Shown here: in pieces, positions 6,855 through 14,052 of the stretch
Layout of the letters: each line of letters begins with the position of its first letter
Position numbering within the stretch: position 1 is the stretch's first letter
Assembly: GCA_902493585.1 (NCBI GenBank)
Contig: CABUPZ010000040.1
Coordinates: 1 to 21,511 of the forward strand
Reading direction: 5' to 3'
Length of the DNA stretch: 21,511 nt
Origin: an uncultured Fusicatenibacter sp.
Lineage (GTDB): Bacteria; Bacillota; Clostridia; Lachnospirales; Lachnospiraceae
Notes under the pieces: model-generated
The model's database searches: none
What the model was told of the DNA's origin: nothing
The model's input: only the letters and a program-made list of their open reading frames with translations
Translations under genes and position numbers: made by a program

Positions 6855-6992
6855 AATCAATCCTCCACTTTTCTAAAAAATCATCACTTCCTTTCTCATA
6901 CTAGATTCAACAGCGATCGCCTTTCTTTTTCTTAACTCTTTCATTCAGATTCTCCTTTATGAAACTCCTTTCAGGTAAATACACAGACCTGG

Positions 6993-7499
6993 CTAGACGG
7001 CTGCCAAATTCAGCTTTTGCCTGATATATGCGCCAATCTCATTTGGAGAGATATTCAGCGAAAACGAAAACTCCTGCGAGATGATCGTTTCCACTTTTTT
7101 CAGTATCTGCGTGTCACTGGAACAAAGCCCTTTTGTACCCTCTTTTGACTTCAGATAAAGACAGCTGGCAAGCTGCAAGAGTTCTTTTTCATCTCTTCGG
7201 GATAAGATGTTTTGAAATTCCACTGTCCTCTTTTTTCGATCCTTCGGCCAGGGAATTGTTTGATCTTTCACGCTCAGAATCGTACGGTCGATTTCTTCCG
7301 ACGATAAAACAGGCCGCATCTGCGCCATTCGCCCTTGATTATCCACCGGCACATAAATACAGGCATTTTTCTGATGAACCGGCTTTAAAATGTAGTATTT
7401 TCGCTCATGGGAATCGGAATTGAATTTCATACATCGAACATCTTCAATTTCACAAATCCCCTGTGTACTGTAGTTTACATAGTCACCTTTGCTATACAT
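6993..7499 (-). CDS. CarD/CdnL-family transcriptional regulator
   Basis: This 168-residue protein opens MYSKGDYVNYSTQGICEIED, the Tudor-like RNA-polymerase-interaction domain shared by CarD, CdnL and the transcription-repair coupling factor. KYYILKPVHQKNACIYVPVDN completes that fold. The C-terminal half is helical (SRRDEKELLQLASCLYLKSKEG) and matches the CarD DNA-contacting region. Such proteins bind the polymerase beta subunit and stabilise open promoter complexes; Lachnospiraceae often carry several copies. The ATG has GAAGGGATG upstream and follows a clear promoter by about 45 bases. It is monocistronic or followed only by the acetyltransferase remnant. Which promoters it serves is unknown. 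Confidence 0.85.
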   Translation of the reverse strand: MYSKGDYVNYSTQGICEIEDVRCMKFNSDSHERKYYILKPVHQKNACIYVPVDNQGRMAQMRPVLSSEEIDRTILSVKDQTIPWPKDRKKRTVEFQNILSRRDEKELLQLASCLYLKSKEGTKGLCSSDTQILKKVETIISQEFSFSLNISPNEIGAYIRQKLNLAAV

Positions 7500-7546
7500 G
7501 TTTCATCCCTTCTTTTCATAAAAGCAAGGTCTCATTCTTCCATTTA

Positions 7547-7576
7547 ATTATAGCAAAAGTTTCTTCCACTTTTCAA
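7547..7576 (-). promoter_or_regulatory. Promoter of the CarD-like gene
   Basis: The minus strand shows -35 TTGAAA (7571-7576) and a perfect extended -10 TGCTATAAT with hexamer at 7547-7552. The spacer is 18 bases. The site ends 47 bases before the start codon. Confidence 0.75.
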
Positions 7577-7665
7577 AGGACGTTTTTCTCAAAAAATCAA
7601 GCACATTACTTTGTTCAAAATGCTCATATTACTTTTCCGCCGCAGGGTACAAAGAAAAAAACTTC

Positions 7666-8334
7666 CTACACTCCTTTGCTTGTAATCGCCCCCACCGGGC
7701 AGTTAACATAGCAGTTTCCGCATTCATCGCATCGATTTCCCAAAATGCGATAAGGCGTTCCCGGCACTATGGCATCAAAGGAACAGACGGTCTGACATTT
7801 TCCGCATCCGATACATTGCTCTGTGATGGTAAGCCCGGCCGATTCCACTTCCATTCCTCCATAGGAAAAACGTTCTCTCTCCAGTTTATGATCCCGGTGT
7901 TCTTTTGCGTAGTCAAAATCGTAACACTCGCCCTTTGCACGATAAATAAGAAAGATCCTTGTAGCGGGATATTTTTTGATATCATATACTGCCACATTGA
8001 AATCACGGTTATGTGCCGCTTTCTCTTCTACTTCCTCCATGGACAGCTCGCGGACATCACCGGTAAGACGCATGGAATAACCCGGAACGAACGAAGGGAG
8101 ATTGTTCGCATCATGTGTTACCTGGCTGCTGGGATACATACCGCAGACCGTAATATTTCCGGCTTCTTTCACCTGTTTGTAAAATGGCTTCACTGTCATT
8201 GTGCGGAAATAAATCCCGTCCTCATCCCACGCAAAAAAGTGTGCGATCCTGGATTCTGCTCTGCCGTTGCAAACGGTTGAAAATGTCGTGCATCCAATCT
8301 TGTCAAATTTTTCATAAATTTCCTTAATTGTCAT
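7666..8334 (-). CDS. PNPOx-like flavin-barrel protein with C-terminal 2x[4Fe-4S] ferredoxin domain
   Basis: This 222-residue protein joins an N-terminal pyridoxamine-5'-phosphate oxidase-like split barrel (about 1-135; SRIAHFFAWDEDGIYFRTM, MRLTGDVREL) to a C-terminal dicluster ferredoxin. CIGCGKCQTVC (174-184) and CDECGNCYVNC (202-212) each supply the CxxCxxCxxxC pattern for [4Fe-4S] clusters. It likely binds FMN or F420-like flavin in the barrel and passes electrons to or from ferredoxins in the cytosol. Its ATG overlaps the end of the preceding ATP-grasp gene by 11 bases, which suggests translational coupling. A paralogue with the same layout starts the cluster at 12052-12684. No terminator was recognised in the 166 bases after it. 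Confidence 0.85.
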   Translation of the reverse strand: MTIKEIYEKFDKIGCTTFSTVCNGRAESRIAHFFAWDEDGIYFRTMTVKPFYKQVKEAGNITVCGMYPSSQVTHDANNLPSFVPGYSMRLTGDVRELSMEEVEEKAAHNRDFNVAVYDIKKYPATRIFLIYRAKGECYDFDYAKEHRDHKLERERFSYGGMEVESAGLTITEQCIGCGKCQTVCSFDAIVPGTPYRILGNRCDECGNCYVNCPVGAITSKGV

Positions 8335-8776
8335 CTTCTTTTCCTTCTTTCATTTCTTTGTATTGTTTTACCGCATATTTTGCCGTCTCCAGCATCAGAT
8401 CAAATTGAAAGGTTTCCGTATTGTCTTCCGATGCGTTTGATACCGCATTGACATCGATGATATAAAACCCTTGTTCCGTTTCTATCACATCCATGCTCCC
8501 GGTCTCAATCTTCAGAATTTCCATGGCTCGGACAGCGGTTCTCTTGATTTCCTCGCTGCATTCCGGATAGAACTGATACGCAGAGCCCAGATGATACGCA
8601 GACAAGCCGTTTTCCGCCACACTGCGTTTCAGGATCAGTTCGCAATCTTCCAGATCCGAAAAAGACACCTCTTTTTCCATACAGATCAGCTTTGCCGGAA
8701 TCCCCATTGCTTCTATCCTGTCCCGCAGCGCATACGTAGACCATTCTTCTGATTCGTATAAAATTCCAATTCCCAT
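8324..8776 (-). CDS. Shortened ATP-grasp protein, central domain missing
   Basis: This 150-residue protein starts MGIGILYESEEWSTYALRDR, like the N-terminal domain of RimK-type ATP-grasp ligases. Its second half, LGSAYQFYPECSEEIK and GSMDVIETEQGFYIIDVNAVSN, resembles the ATP-grasp C-terminus, where the Glu, Asp and Asn of the IIDVN motif bind Mg-ATP. ATP-grasp enzymes are normally about 270-330 residues. The central lid and ATP-binding lysine region is not seen, and the join seems to be near residue 48 (CELI/LKRSVAENG). I infer an in-frame deletion of roughly 130 residues; a naturally compact protein is the alternative. I use ATG 8774-8776, which follows the ATPase stop as TAACATG with GGGAGAAG upstream, not a TTG seven codons earlier. 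The ligand is unknown. Confidence 0.6.
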   Translation of the reverse strand: MGIGILYESEEWSTYALRDRIEAMGIPAKLICMEKEVSFSDLEDCELILKRSVAENGLSAYHLGSAYQFYPECSEEIKRTAVRAMEILKIETGSMDVIETEQGFYIIDVNAVSNASEDNTETFQFDLMLETAKYAVKQYKEMKEGKEDDN

Positions 8777-8777
8777 G

Positions 8778-9491
8778 TTATACTTCTCCCGCAACAAAAT
8801 TTTTCAAAAGTTCCGTCTGGGGAGCATCCAGACAGTCCACAGACCCTTTCTCTACGATTTTTCCCTGATCCATAAATAGGATATAATCGGCAAAATTCTT
8901 TAAAAACTTCAGTTCATGGGTGACAAAGATAAAATCCTTTCCGCTGCCTTTCAGCTCCTGAATGACCCTCAGCACTTCTCCCGTCAGGATCGGATCCAGC
9001 GCTGCCGTCGGCTCATCCAGAAAGATCATCTGGGGATCGGTCGCCAATGCCCGCGCGATTGACGCCCTCTGCGCCTGCCCTCCGGAAACCGCGTCCGGCT
9101 TCTTATTCATCTCTGCTTCCAACCGTACTTTTTTCAGTATCGTCTCTGCCTTCTGCTCTGCCTCCGGCCGGGGCATCTTTTTGATCTTGTTTAGTATCAG
9201 CACAATATTTTCTTTCACAGACAGGTGGGGAAACAGATTATGTTTCTGGAAGACGTAGCCGATTTCTTTCTGATATTCCTTTACCGCTTTTCCCTGAAGC
9301 AATGTTCCGTTCACCCATACAGATCCTTTTTCCGGCCGTTCCATTCCTGCCAGAAGCCGGAGAAGCGTGGACTTTCCACATCCGGATTCTCCTATGATCC
9401 CCAGGGCATGTACGTCTTTCAGTTCCAGGGAAAGATCATCCAGAATCTTTCTGTCGTAATACTTGGATACATGCTCTAATTTAATTTCCAT
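8778..9491 (-). CDS. Polar amino-acid-type ABC transporter ATPase
   Basis: This 237-residue nucleotide-binding subunit has Walker A GESGCGKST (34-42), a Q-loop (GYVFQKHNLFPHLSVKENI), signature VSGGQAQR, Walker B MIFLDEP and H-loop VTHE. The sequence HNLFPHLSVKENI is typical of GlnQ/HisP-like importers. It powers uptake together with the permease and lipoprotein encoded just upstream. Its start overlaps the permease gene by 11 bases, and its stop is one base from the ATP-grasp start. The signature reads SGGQAQR instead of the more common SGGQQQR. Substrate class follows from the partners; the exact ligand is unknown. Confidence 0.93.
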   Translation of the reverse strand: MEIKLEHVSKYYDRKILDDLSLELKDVHALGIIGESGCGKSTLLRLLAGMERPEKGSVWVNGTLLQGKAVKEYQKEIGYVFQKHNLFPHLSVKENIVLILNKIKKMPRPEAEQKAETILKKVRLEAEMNKKPDAVSGGQAQRASIARALATDPQMIFLDEPTAALDPILTGEVLRVIQELKGSGKDFIFVTHELKFLKNFADYILFMDQGKIVEKGSVDCLDAPQTELLKNFVAGEV

Positions 9492-10224
9492 TTTCCAGTC
9501 TCCTTCCGATCAATTGCGCCAGTACAGACAGCGGGATCGTGATGATCAGGTACATCATCCACATCACCAGATACCCTTCCACGGATGCCCAGTTTTTGGA
9601 GGAGATCACCGTAAGCACATAGGAAATCTCCGGCACGGAAACAATCTTCAGAAGAGCGGTCCCCTTGATGATTCCCGACAGATGATTGATCAGCGCCGGC
9701 AGCATCGGTTTGAGCATCTGCGGAAAGATGATATACAGATATCTCTGCACTCCGGTAAAATGATACAGATCCATCACCACGTATTGCTCCTGGTCGATGA
9801 CCGCTGCCGCGCTCTCATAGGAATTCGCTACATAGGGCATGGTATAGAGCGTCATGGCCGCTATCCCCAGCACAAGTTTATTGGAGATACCAAGCATATT
9901 TCCAAACACATACACCATCAGAAAAACCATGACCAGCATCGGCGTCCCCATAATAATCTCCCGGAAAATAACGGCGGCGGCCCGCAGAAACTGCACCCGG
10001 CTCTTCCGCATCAGATAGAACAGAAAGCCGAATACCATACACAGCGCCAGAGAGATCATACTGATATACAGGGTCGTCCAGAGGGCTTCCAGCAGCATCG
10101 TTTTCTCATCCAGGATCAGATGGTATCTTGGATGATCCGTAGTATAAAGGAGAACGTATACGATCAGCGCCGCAAAGATCGCAAAAGCTGCCAGATTCTG
10201 GAGCCATTTCGTTTTTGCCCGCAT
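9481..10224 (-). CDS. Amino-acid ABC transporter permease
   Basis: This 247-residue membrane protein is of the HisM/GlnP type. A first membrane helix (about 10-28) is followed by an extracytoplasmic segment, then LLEALWTTLYISMISLALCMVFG, which opens the transmembrane permease domain. At least four more hydrophobic helices follow. The cytoplasmic coupling loop reads GVQRYLYIIFPQMLKPMLPAL, matching the EAA loop with its conserved Gly and Pro. It probably forms a homodimeric channel, since no second permease gene is present. It starts 6 bases after the binding protein gene and overlaps the ATPase gene by 11 bases. Confidence 0.92.
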   Translation of the reverse strand: MRAKTKWLQNLAAFAIFAALIVYVLLYTTDHPRYHLILDEKTMLLEALWTTLYISMISLALCMVFGFLFYLMRKSRVQFLRAAAVIFREIIMGTPMLVMVFLMVYVFGNMLGISNKLVLGIAAMTLYTMPYVANSYESAAAVIDQEQYVVMDLYHFTGVQRYLYIIFPQMLKPMLPALINHLSGIIKGTALLKIVSVPEISYVLTVISSKNWASVEGYLVMWMMYLIITIPLSVLAQLIGRRLENGN

Positions 10225-10230
10225 GTTTCC

Positions 10231-11121
10231 TTACACCTCCGGCACTCCGTCTTCCGGCGGATAGATCATATATTCCAGCCCTTTGCTCTCATCCTGAAGA
10301 TACGCTCCGATGGCCTGGTCGTACTTGTCTCCTGCTTTCATATAGAATCCTCCGTCCTCATACATGGATTCCACAAAGGAATTCAGCTGCTCCAGCAGTT
10401 CTGTATTTCCCTTCTTTACTGCCATGGCGGACTGACTGTATTCTTTGATTCCCTCATACACGATGGTGGTATCCGCGTTGGCTGCATGATCTCCAAGGAT
10501 CGTATTCGCGCCCACCAGCACATCCGCCGTATTCTGGTTGATCTCCATCAGCGCGCTTGCAATCTCCGTCACCTCTTCTACTTCCACACCGTATGACTGC
10601 GGAACGGATACAGAAATGGTTCCTGCAAGGCCTACCACGCGTTCTCCCTCAATGCCGAAAAATTCTTCCGGCGCCATCTCATTGGTCACATGGTTTTTTT
10701 CTGCAAAATCCTTATTCACAAGAGCCAGCGTCCTTCCGTACAGATAAGGTTCTGAAAAATCCACTTTCTCTTTTCTCTCTTCCTTGATCGTCATATCGGA
10801 AATGACCACATCGGCCTCTCCCGTTTCCAGGGAAGTGATCAGCATCGAAAAGTCTGTATTGACAATTTCAATCTCCCGGTCCAGATATTCTCCAAGCGCA
10901 TAGGCGATATCTACCTCAAGCCCCGCCGGATCTCCATTTTCATCCGTTCCGGTAAATGGAGGGAATTTCAGATCCATCGCCACTTTCAACGGCTCTTCTT
11001 TCTGCTGACTCTGTCCGTTCTCCTGTGAAGACTGGGCACATCCTCCCAGCGTTGCCGCCATCAAAACTGCAGCCATCAGTATTCCTGTTTTTTTCTGCAT
11101 ACGTTTCAGTTTCTTTCTCAT
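10231..11121 (-). CDS. Amino-acid ABC transporter substrate-binding lipoprotein
   Basis: This 296-residue protein has a basic N-terminus, a hydrophobic stretch and a lipobox LGGC with Cys28, so it is anchored outside the membrane. The mature part is a family 3 solute-binding protein. PLKVAMDLKFPPFTGTDENG and AGLEVDIAYALGEYL form the first lobe, and LETGEADVVISDMTIKEERK with VDFSEPYLYGRTLALV is the classic polar amino acid motif. The start ATG has AGGAG upstream. A 61-base gap separates it from the sirtuin gene, with no terminator and no convincing promoter, so it may be read with the sirtuin operon. The ligand cannot be fixed from sequence. Confidence 0.92.
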   Translation of the reverse strand: MRKKLKRMQKKTGILMAAVLMAATLGGCAQSSQENGQSQQKEEPLKVAMDLKFPPFTGTDENGDPAGLEVDIAYALGEYLDREIEIVNTDFSMLITSLETGEADVVISDMTIKEERKEKVDFSEPYLYGRTLALVNKDFAEKNHVTNEMAPEEFFGIEGERVVGLAGTISVSVPQSYGVEVEEVTEIASALMEINQNTADVLVGANTILGDHAANADTTIVYEGIKEYSQSAMAVKKGNTELLEQLNSFVESMYEDGGFYMKAGDKYDQAIGAYLQDESKGLEYMIYPPEDGVPEV

Positions 11122-11182
11122 GATATTTTTCTCCTCTTTCCTTGACGATTATTTTTCTCTCTTTCTGCTGTTTGCAGCAAAT

Positions 11183-12055
11183 TCAGACTATTTGCTTCAG
11201 CCCTTTCCTGTGATCCGCTTTCCTCTGATTTACAATTCTTTCCAATGTTTGTCCGATATCTCCATTGATGCAGACCGCTCTTTCTTCTATCTCCCGCGGG
11301 CAGAACGCCTCTCCAAAATTGACGCATGCATACACCGCCCTGGAATTTTCCGCAGTCATCTGCCAGAACGGATATTTGATGATCGCCGGGGTATTTCCCC
11401 CCACACCCAGTTCAAGAAACAGAACATGCTGTCCCCGATGCTCCTCCAAAAATTTCTTATATCGTTCTGAAGCCGCATACCAGCCCTCATCCTGCACAAA
11501 CGTCATATCGCAGCGAAGGTTCATGGTCATAGGCGCTCCGCACACCGGGCATTTCGGTATCAATTCCGTTGGAATTTTCATATCCTTCTGTTCCTTTACC
11601 ATTCGCCGGACCGCCGCTTCGTTGTCATAGGTTTTATCATGGCAGGGTTTGGAACACTGCCACAGTCCGTAATCTCCCTGGGTATAAAACAGCCTTTCTT
11701 TTTCAAATCCTGCCGCCTGAAACTGGTGGTCCACATTTGTCGTCAGAACAAAGTAATCCTTATCCTTCAAAATTTCCAATAAAGCCCTGAAAGGTTTCCC
11801 AATGCCGGCTTCGTATCGGTTGATCAGAATGTGCCGGCTCCACCACGCCCAGTATTCTTCGAGGGTATCGTAGGGATAAAAGCCTCCGGAATACATATCG
11901 GTAATTCCGTATTTTTCATGAAAATCCGCAAAGTATTTTTCAAAGCGTTCTCCGTCGTAATGCATTCCCGCTGAAGTGGAAATTCCCGCTCCTGCTCCTA
12001 CCACAACCGCATCTGCGGTATTTATTTCATACTGCAATTTTTCCATTCGCGTCAT
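11183..12055 (-). CDS. SIR2-family protein, class M-like (ADP-ribosylating type)
   Basis: This 290-residue sirtuin starts at ATG 12053-12055, which overlaps the upstream stop as ATGA and has GGAGG 9 bases before it. The NAD fold is clear: GAGAGISTSAG (20-30), LTTNVDHQF (104-112) and LELGVGGNTP near the C-terminus. A four-Cys zinc site is formed by Cys134, Cys138, Cys169 and Cys172. The catalytic His of deacetylase sirtuins (usual HG motif) is replaced: the sequence is YTQGDYG, with Gln126 at that place. This matches class M sirtuins, which ADP-ribosylate protein targets such as a lipoylated GcvH-like carrier instead of deacetylating. The usual partners (macrodomain, GcvH-L, LplA2) are not in this window. 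Database names will probably say NAD-dependent deacetylase, which may mislead. Confidence 0.85.
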   Translation of the reverse strand: MTRMEKLQYEINTADAVVVGAGAGISTSAGMHYDGERFEKYFADFHEKYGITDMYSGGFYPYDTLEEYWAWWSRHILINRYEAGIGKPFRALLEILKDKDYFVLTTNVDHQFQAAGFEKERLFYTQGDYGLWQCSKPCHDKTYDNEAAVRRMVKEQKDMKIPTELIPKCPVCGAPMTMNLRCDMTFVQDEGWYAASERYKKFLEEHRGQHVLFLELGVGGNTPAIIKYPFWQMTAENSRAVYACVNFGEAFCPREIEERAVCINGDIGQTLERIVNQRKADHRKGLKQIV

Positions 12056-12684
12056 TTTGATCCGCCTCCAAAATTTACTGCTTGTTCCGGACAGACTTCC
12101 ATGCAGTTTCCGCAGTGCAGACAATGTTCCTGCCGGATCACTGCCGGTACGCTGTCAAAAGTGATACAGTCCTGAGGACACACTTCCCTGCATGTTCCAC
12201 ATCCGGTACAGGCATTCGTGATAAAATATCCTTCCGATATGGTTTTCGTATGGCCAAAGGAAAACGAAAATCTTTCGATGGGCTTTTTGGAAAGATCAAA
12301 CCATTCTCCGGTTCCTTCATAGAGCCGAAAAACGGTGAGCGCTTTCTGAGACTCCGGTGAAGGGTAGATTTCATTCATATACGGGTTCTTTTCAAACAGC
12401 GCAGGAATCTTTGCATTTCCAAGCTCCTTTACTTTCCCGCGCACGGAAACCGCCACCGTAGACATGGAATCGCTGCCTTTCATACCAGTCAGCGCCAGAT
12501 AACCGCTGTGTTTCAACCGCCTGTAAAATGCTTTTCCCTTAGCCGTGAGAAAGTACAGACCATTTTCATCCGCGTCCATCATATCGATCGCACAGGTACA
12601 GGGAAGCCCGTCCTCATCGGTGGTCGCCGCCACGATTGTGTGAATCTCCTTTTGCAAATACTCCAGAACATCCTCTGCTTTCAT
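12052..12684 (-). CDS. PNPOx-like flavin-barrel protein with C-terminal 2x[4Fe-4S] ferredoxin domain (second copy)
   Basis: This 210-residue protein has a split-barrel N-terminal domain (IVAATTDEDGLPCTCAIDMM, LYFLTAKGKAFYRRLKHSG) and a dicluster ferredoxin tail: CTGCGTCREVC (159-169) and CLHCGNCMEVC (188-198). It is built like the protein at 7666-8334 but differs clearly in sequence, so the pair is an old duplication or comes from different sources. I chose ATG 12682-12684 because AGGAGG lies 10 bases upstream; earlier in-frame starts overlap or precede that site. A promoter (12708-12736) lies just upstream, so this is the first gene of the cluster. Its stop overlaps the sirtuin start by four bases (ATGA), which ties the two functionally. 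Confidence 0.87.
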   Translation of the reverse strand: MKAEDVLEYLQKEIHTIVAATTDEDGLPCTCAIDMMDADENGLYFLTAKGKAFYRRLKHSGYLALTGMKGSDSMSTVAVSVRGKVKELGNAKIPALFEKNPYMNEIYPSPESQKALTVFRLYEGTGEWFDLSKKPIERFSFSFGHTKTISEGYFITNACTGCGTCREVCPQDCITFDSVPAVIRQEHCLHCGNCMEVCPEQAVNFGGGSK

Positions 12685-12707
12685 CGTTGTTGCACCTCCT
12701 GTCATTG

Positions 12708-12736
12708 ATTGTATCTCTGCAGGCCCAAACCGTAAA
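12708..12736 (-). promoter_or_regulatory. Promoter of the ferredoxin-sirtuin operon
   Basis: The minus strand has -35 TTTACG (12731-12736), a 17-base spacer and -10 TACAAT (12708-12713), 23 bases before the start codon. The -35 is only a 4/6 match, which suits an activated promoter. Confidence 0.55.
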
Positions 12737-12758
12737 GTACGCACAATCATGTGCCGTA

Positions 12759-12774
12759 GTTACCGGCTGGTAAC
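12759..12774. promoter_or_regulatory. Short palindrome upstream of the ferredoxin-sirtuin promoter
   Basis: GTTACC-GGCT-GGTAAC is a perfect 6-base inverted repeat 22 bases upstream of the -35 box, in the 259-base gap between divergent genes. It is placed as an activator or operator site would be. The match is short and could be chance. Confidence 0.3.
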
Positions 12775-12943
12775 CGTCTGCTTGTTTTTCCTGCTGTGCT
12801 GTCATATAATAGGTGAAAGCAGGGCATCAAAAAAATAAGCATCCGGCCACTTGACTTACCCTTTTATTTATCGATGTACCAGAGGATATTTGGCACCAGA
12901 ATTTATATTTGAATTTTAAAAATAAGAAGGACTGCAGAATACT

Positions 12944-13915
12944 GTGACAGAGAGAGAAGCATATAAAATCCTTGGGATTTCTCCGGAAACCGGACAGGAT
13001 GAGATCAAAAAGAGATACCGTCAACTTATGCTCCGGGTGCATCCGGATATGGCTCCGGCTGACGGCGGGAAGAATTCCAATTATGCGCAGGAGATCAACA
13101 CTGCATACGCTGTTCTGAAAAAGAAATGTACAAAAAAAGAAAAAACTTTCCGGAAATCGAAAAATGATCTCCGGAAAGAGAAACGGAACGTATCCTGGGA
13201 CGCCCCTGTAAACATACACGCGTACCGGGAACGGGAAATCCTCCATTACGCAGAAGATGATACCGGAACTGTTTTGGGGCATTTTTGTATTGCCAAAGGG
13301 AAATATCTTTGGAAAACAGACGAAGACTTTTCTTTGTTCCAGCTCAGTATCTATCGCTGCGGGAAACGACTGTTGGATGAGATCCATCAGAGTTTTCACC
13401 GGGAGGGAACTCCGGCAAGCCGAAGCAGGATACAGGCGGAGCTTACCTACCTGCTTGCTCAGCAGTTTATCGATGGAACCGCTTTGCTGCGGGAGATTTC
13501 CAAAGAACGGACTGCCGATTCCGAAGGACAGGAAATTTTTTATCTTCCCGCTATGCTGGAAGCGTCAGACGGTACTGCCATAAGCGCAGGAGAAGCCTTA
13601 TATCCCGCCGCACTCCGGCAGCACAGACTGTATATCAAAAACTACGCAGGAAAGGAACTGGGATACCTCTCCTTTCCTGATGACCGTTTTTATTATATTG
13701 TAATCCCTCTTTTTGAACAGAAAAGAGTCCGGGTGAAAATCCAGGCGGCAGAAACACTGCAAGGGAAAAAGCAGACCTCCGGAAAGCGAAACTCTTCCGC
13801 CGGATACCGGAGCCTGCATCTGTGGATCAAATTATGTTCCGGGGACAGCTGCACCATGCCAGAAAACGTGAATTTGCAGATTGAAAAACTGCTGGAAACT
13901 TATAAACAGGGATAA
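12944..13915 (+). CDS. J-domain protein with a long uncharacterised C-terminal region
   Basis: This 323-residue protein starts at GTG 12944-12946 with AAGAAGGA 12 bases upstream, a long spacing. Residues 1-62 are a J domain: AYKILGISPETGQDEIKKRY, the HPD signature at 33-35, and EINTAYAVLKKK. It should therefore stimulate an Hsp70 (DnaK). A Lys/Arg-rich stretch (62-85) leads to a region of about 240 residues with no glycine/phenylalanine-rich segment, zinc finger or client-binding domain of DnaJ, and no membrane helix. I do not recognise a family in it. It is the only complete plus-strand gene, transcribed away from the ferredoxin-sirtuin operon and ended by the terminator at 13954-13999. It is probably a specialised co-chaperone with a limited client set; that role is an inference. 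Confidence 0.8.
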   Translation: MTEREAYKILGISPETGQDEIKKRYRQLMLRVHPDMAPADGGKNSNYAQEINTAYAVLKKKCTKKEKTFRKSKNDLRKEKRNVSWDAPVNIHAYREREILHYAEDDTGTVLGHFCIAKGKYLWKTDEDFSLFQLSIYRCGKRLLDEIHQSFHREGTPASRSRIQAELTYLLAQQFIDGTALLREISKERTADSEGQEIFYLPAMLEASDGTAISAGEALYPAALRQHRLYIKNYAGKELGYLSFPDDRFYYIVIPLFEQKRVRVKIQAAETLQGKKQTSGKRNSSAGYRSLHLWIKLCSGDSCTMPENVNLQIEKLLETYKQG

Positions 13916-13953
13916 CAGACAGTAGCAGGAAACTGCCACCAAAAAGACTTGCC

Positions 13954-13999
13954 AAAAAAAGGAGGAGCACTCCCACAACGGGTGATACTCCTCCTTTTT
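13954..13999. terminator. Bidirectional intrinsic terminator between convergent genes
   Basis: GGAGGAG (13961-13967) pairs with CTCCTCC (13988-13994), with inner pairing around TCCC/GGG. It is flanked by A7 on the left and T5 on the right, so it can end both the J-domain transcript and the leftward transporter transcript. Confidence 0.85.
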
Positions 14000-14052
14000 C
14001 ACACACTCCTGCCAGAAAACCGACAGGAAAGTTTTTCAATTATTTTCCACGC

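Noticed and set aside
9463..10596. A 377-codon open frame on the plus strand
   Set aside because: It lies antisense to the well-supported ABC permease and binding protein genes, has a His/Gln-rich composition typical of a shadow frame, and shows no family motif.
11183..12124. Longer sirtuin starting at 12124
   Set aside because: The extra 23 residues come from the overlapping ferredoxin gene region and lack a ribosome site; the ATG at 12053-12055 has GGAGG and an ATGA overlap.
7666..12684. Phage defence or toxin-antitoxin role suggested by the SIR2-family gene
   Set aside because: Defence SIR2 proteins are usually NADases fused to or paired with sensor domains; this one has the class M motifs and metabolic neighbours, and no other defence gene is nearby.
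12815..12820. TATAAT on the plus strand as promoter of the J-domain gene
   Set aside because: No acceptable -35 lies 16-19 bases upstream, and the leader would be over 110 bases; TTGACT at 12851 also lacks a fitting -10. The J-domain promoter stays unassigned.
12827..13399. A 190-codon open frame on the minus strand
   Set aside because: It is antisense to the J-domain gene, whose HPD motif and frame are convincing.
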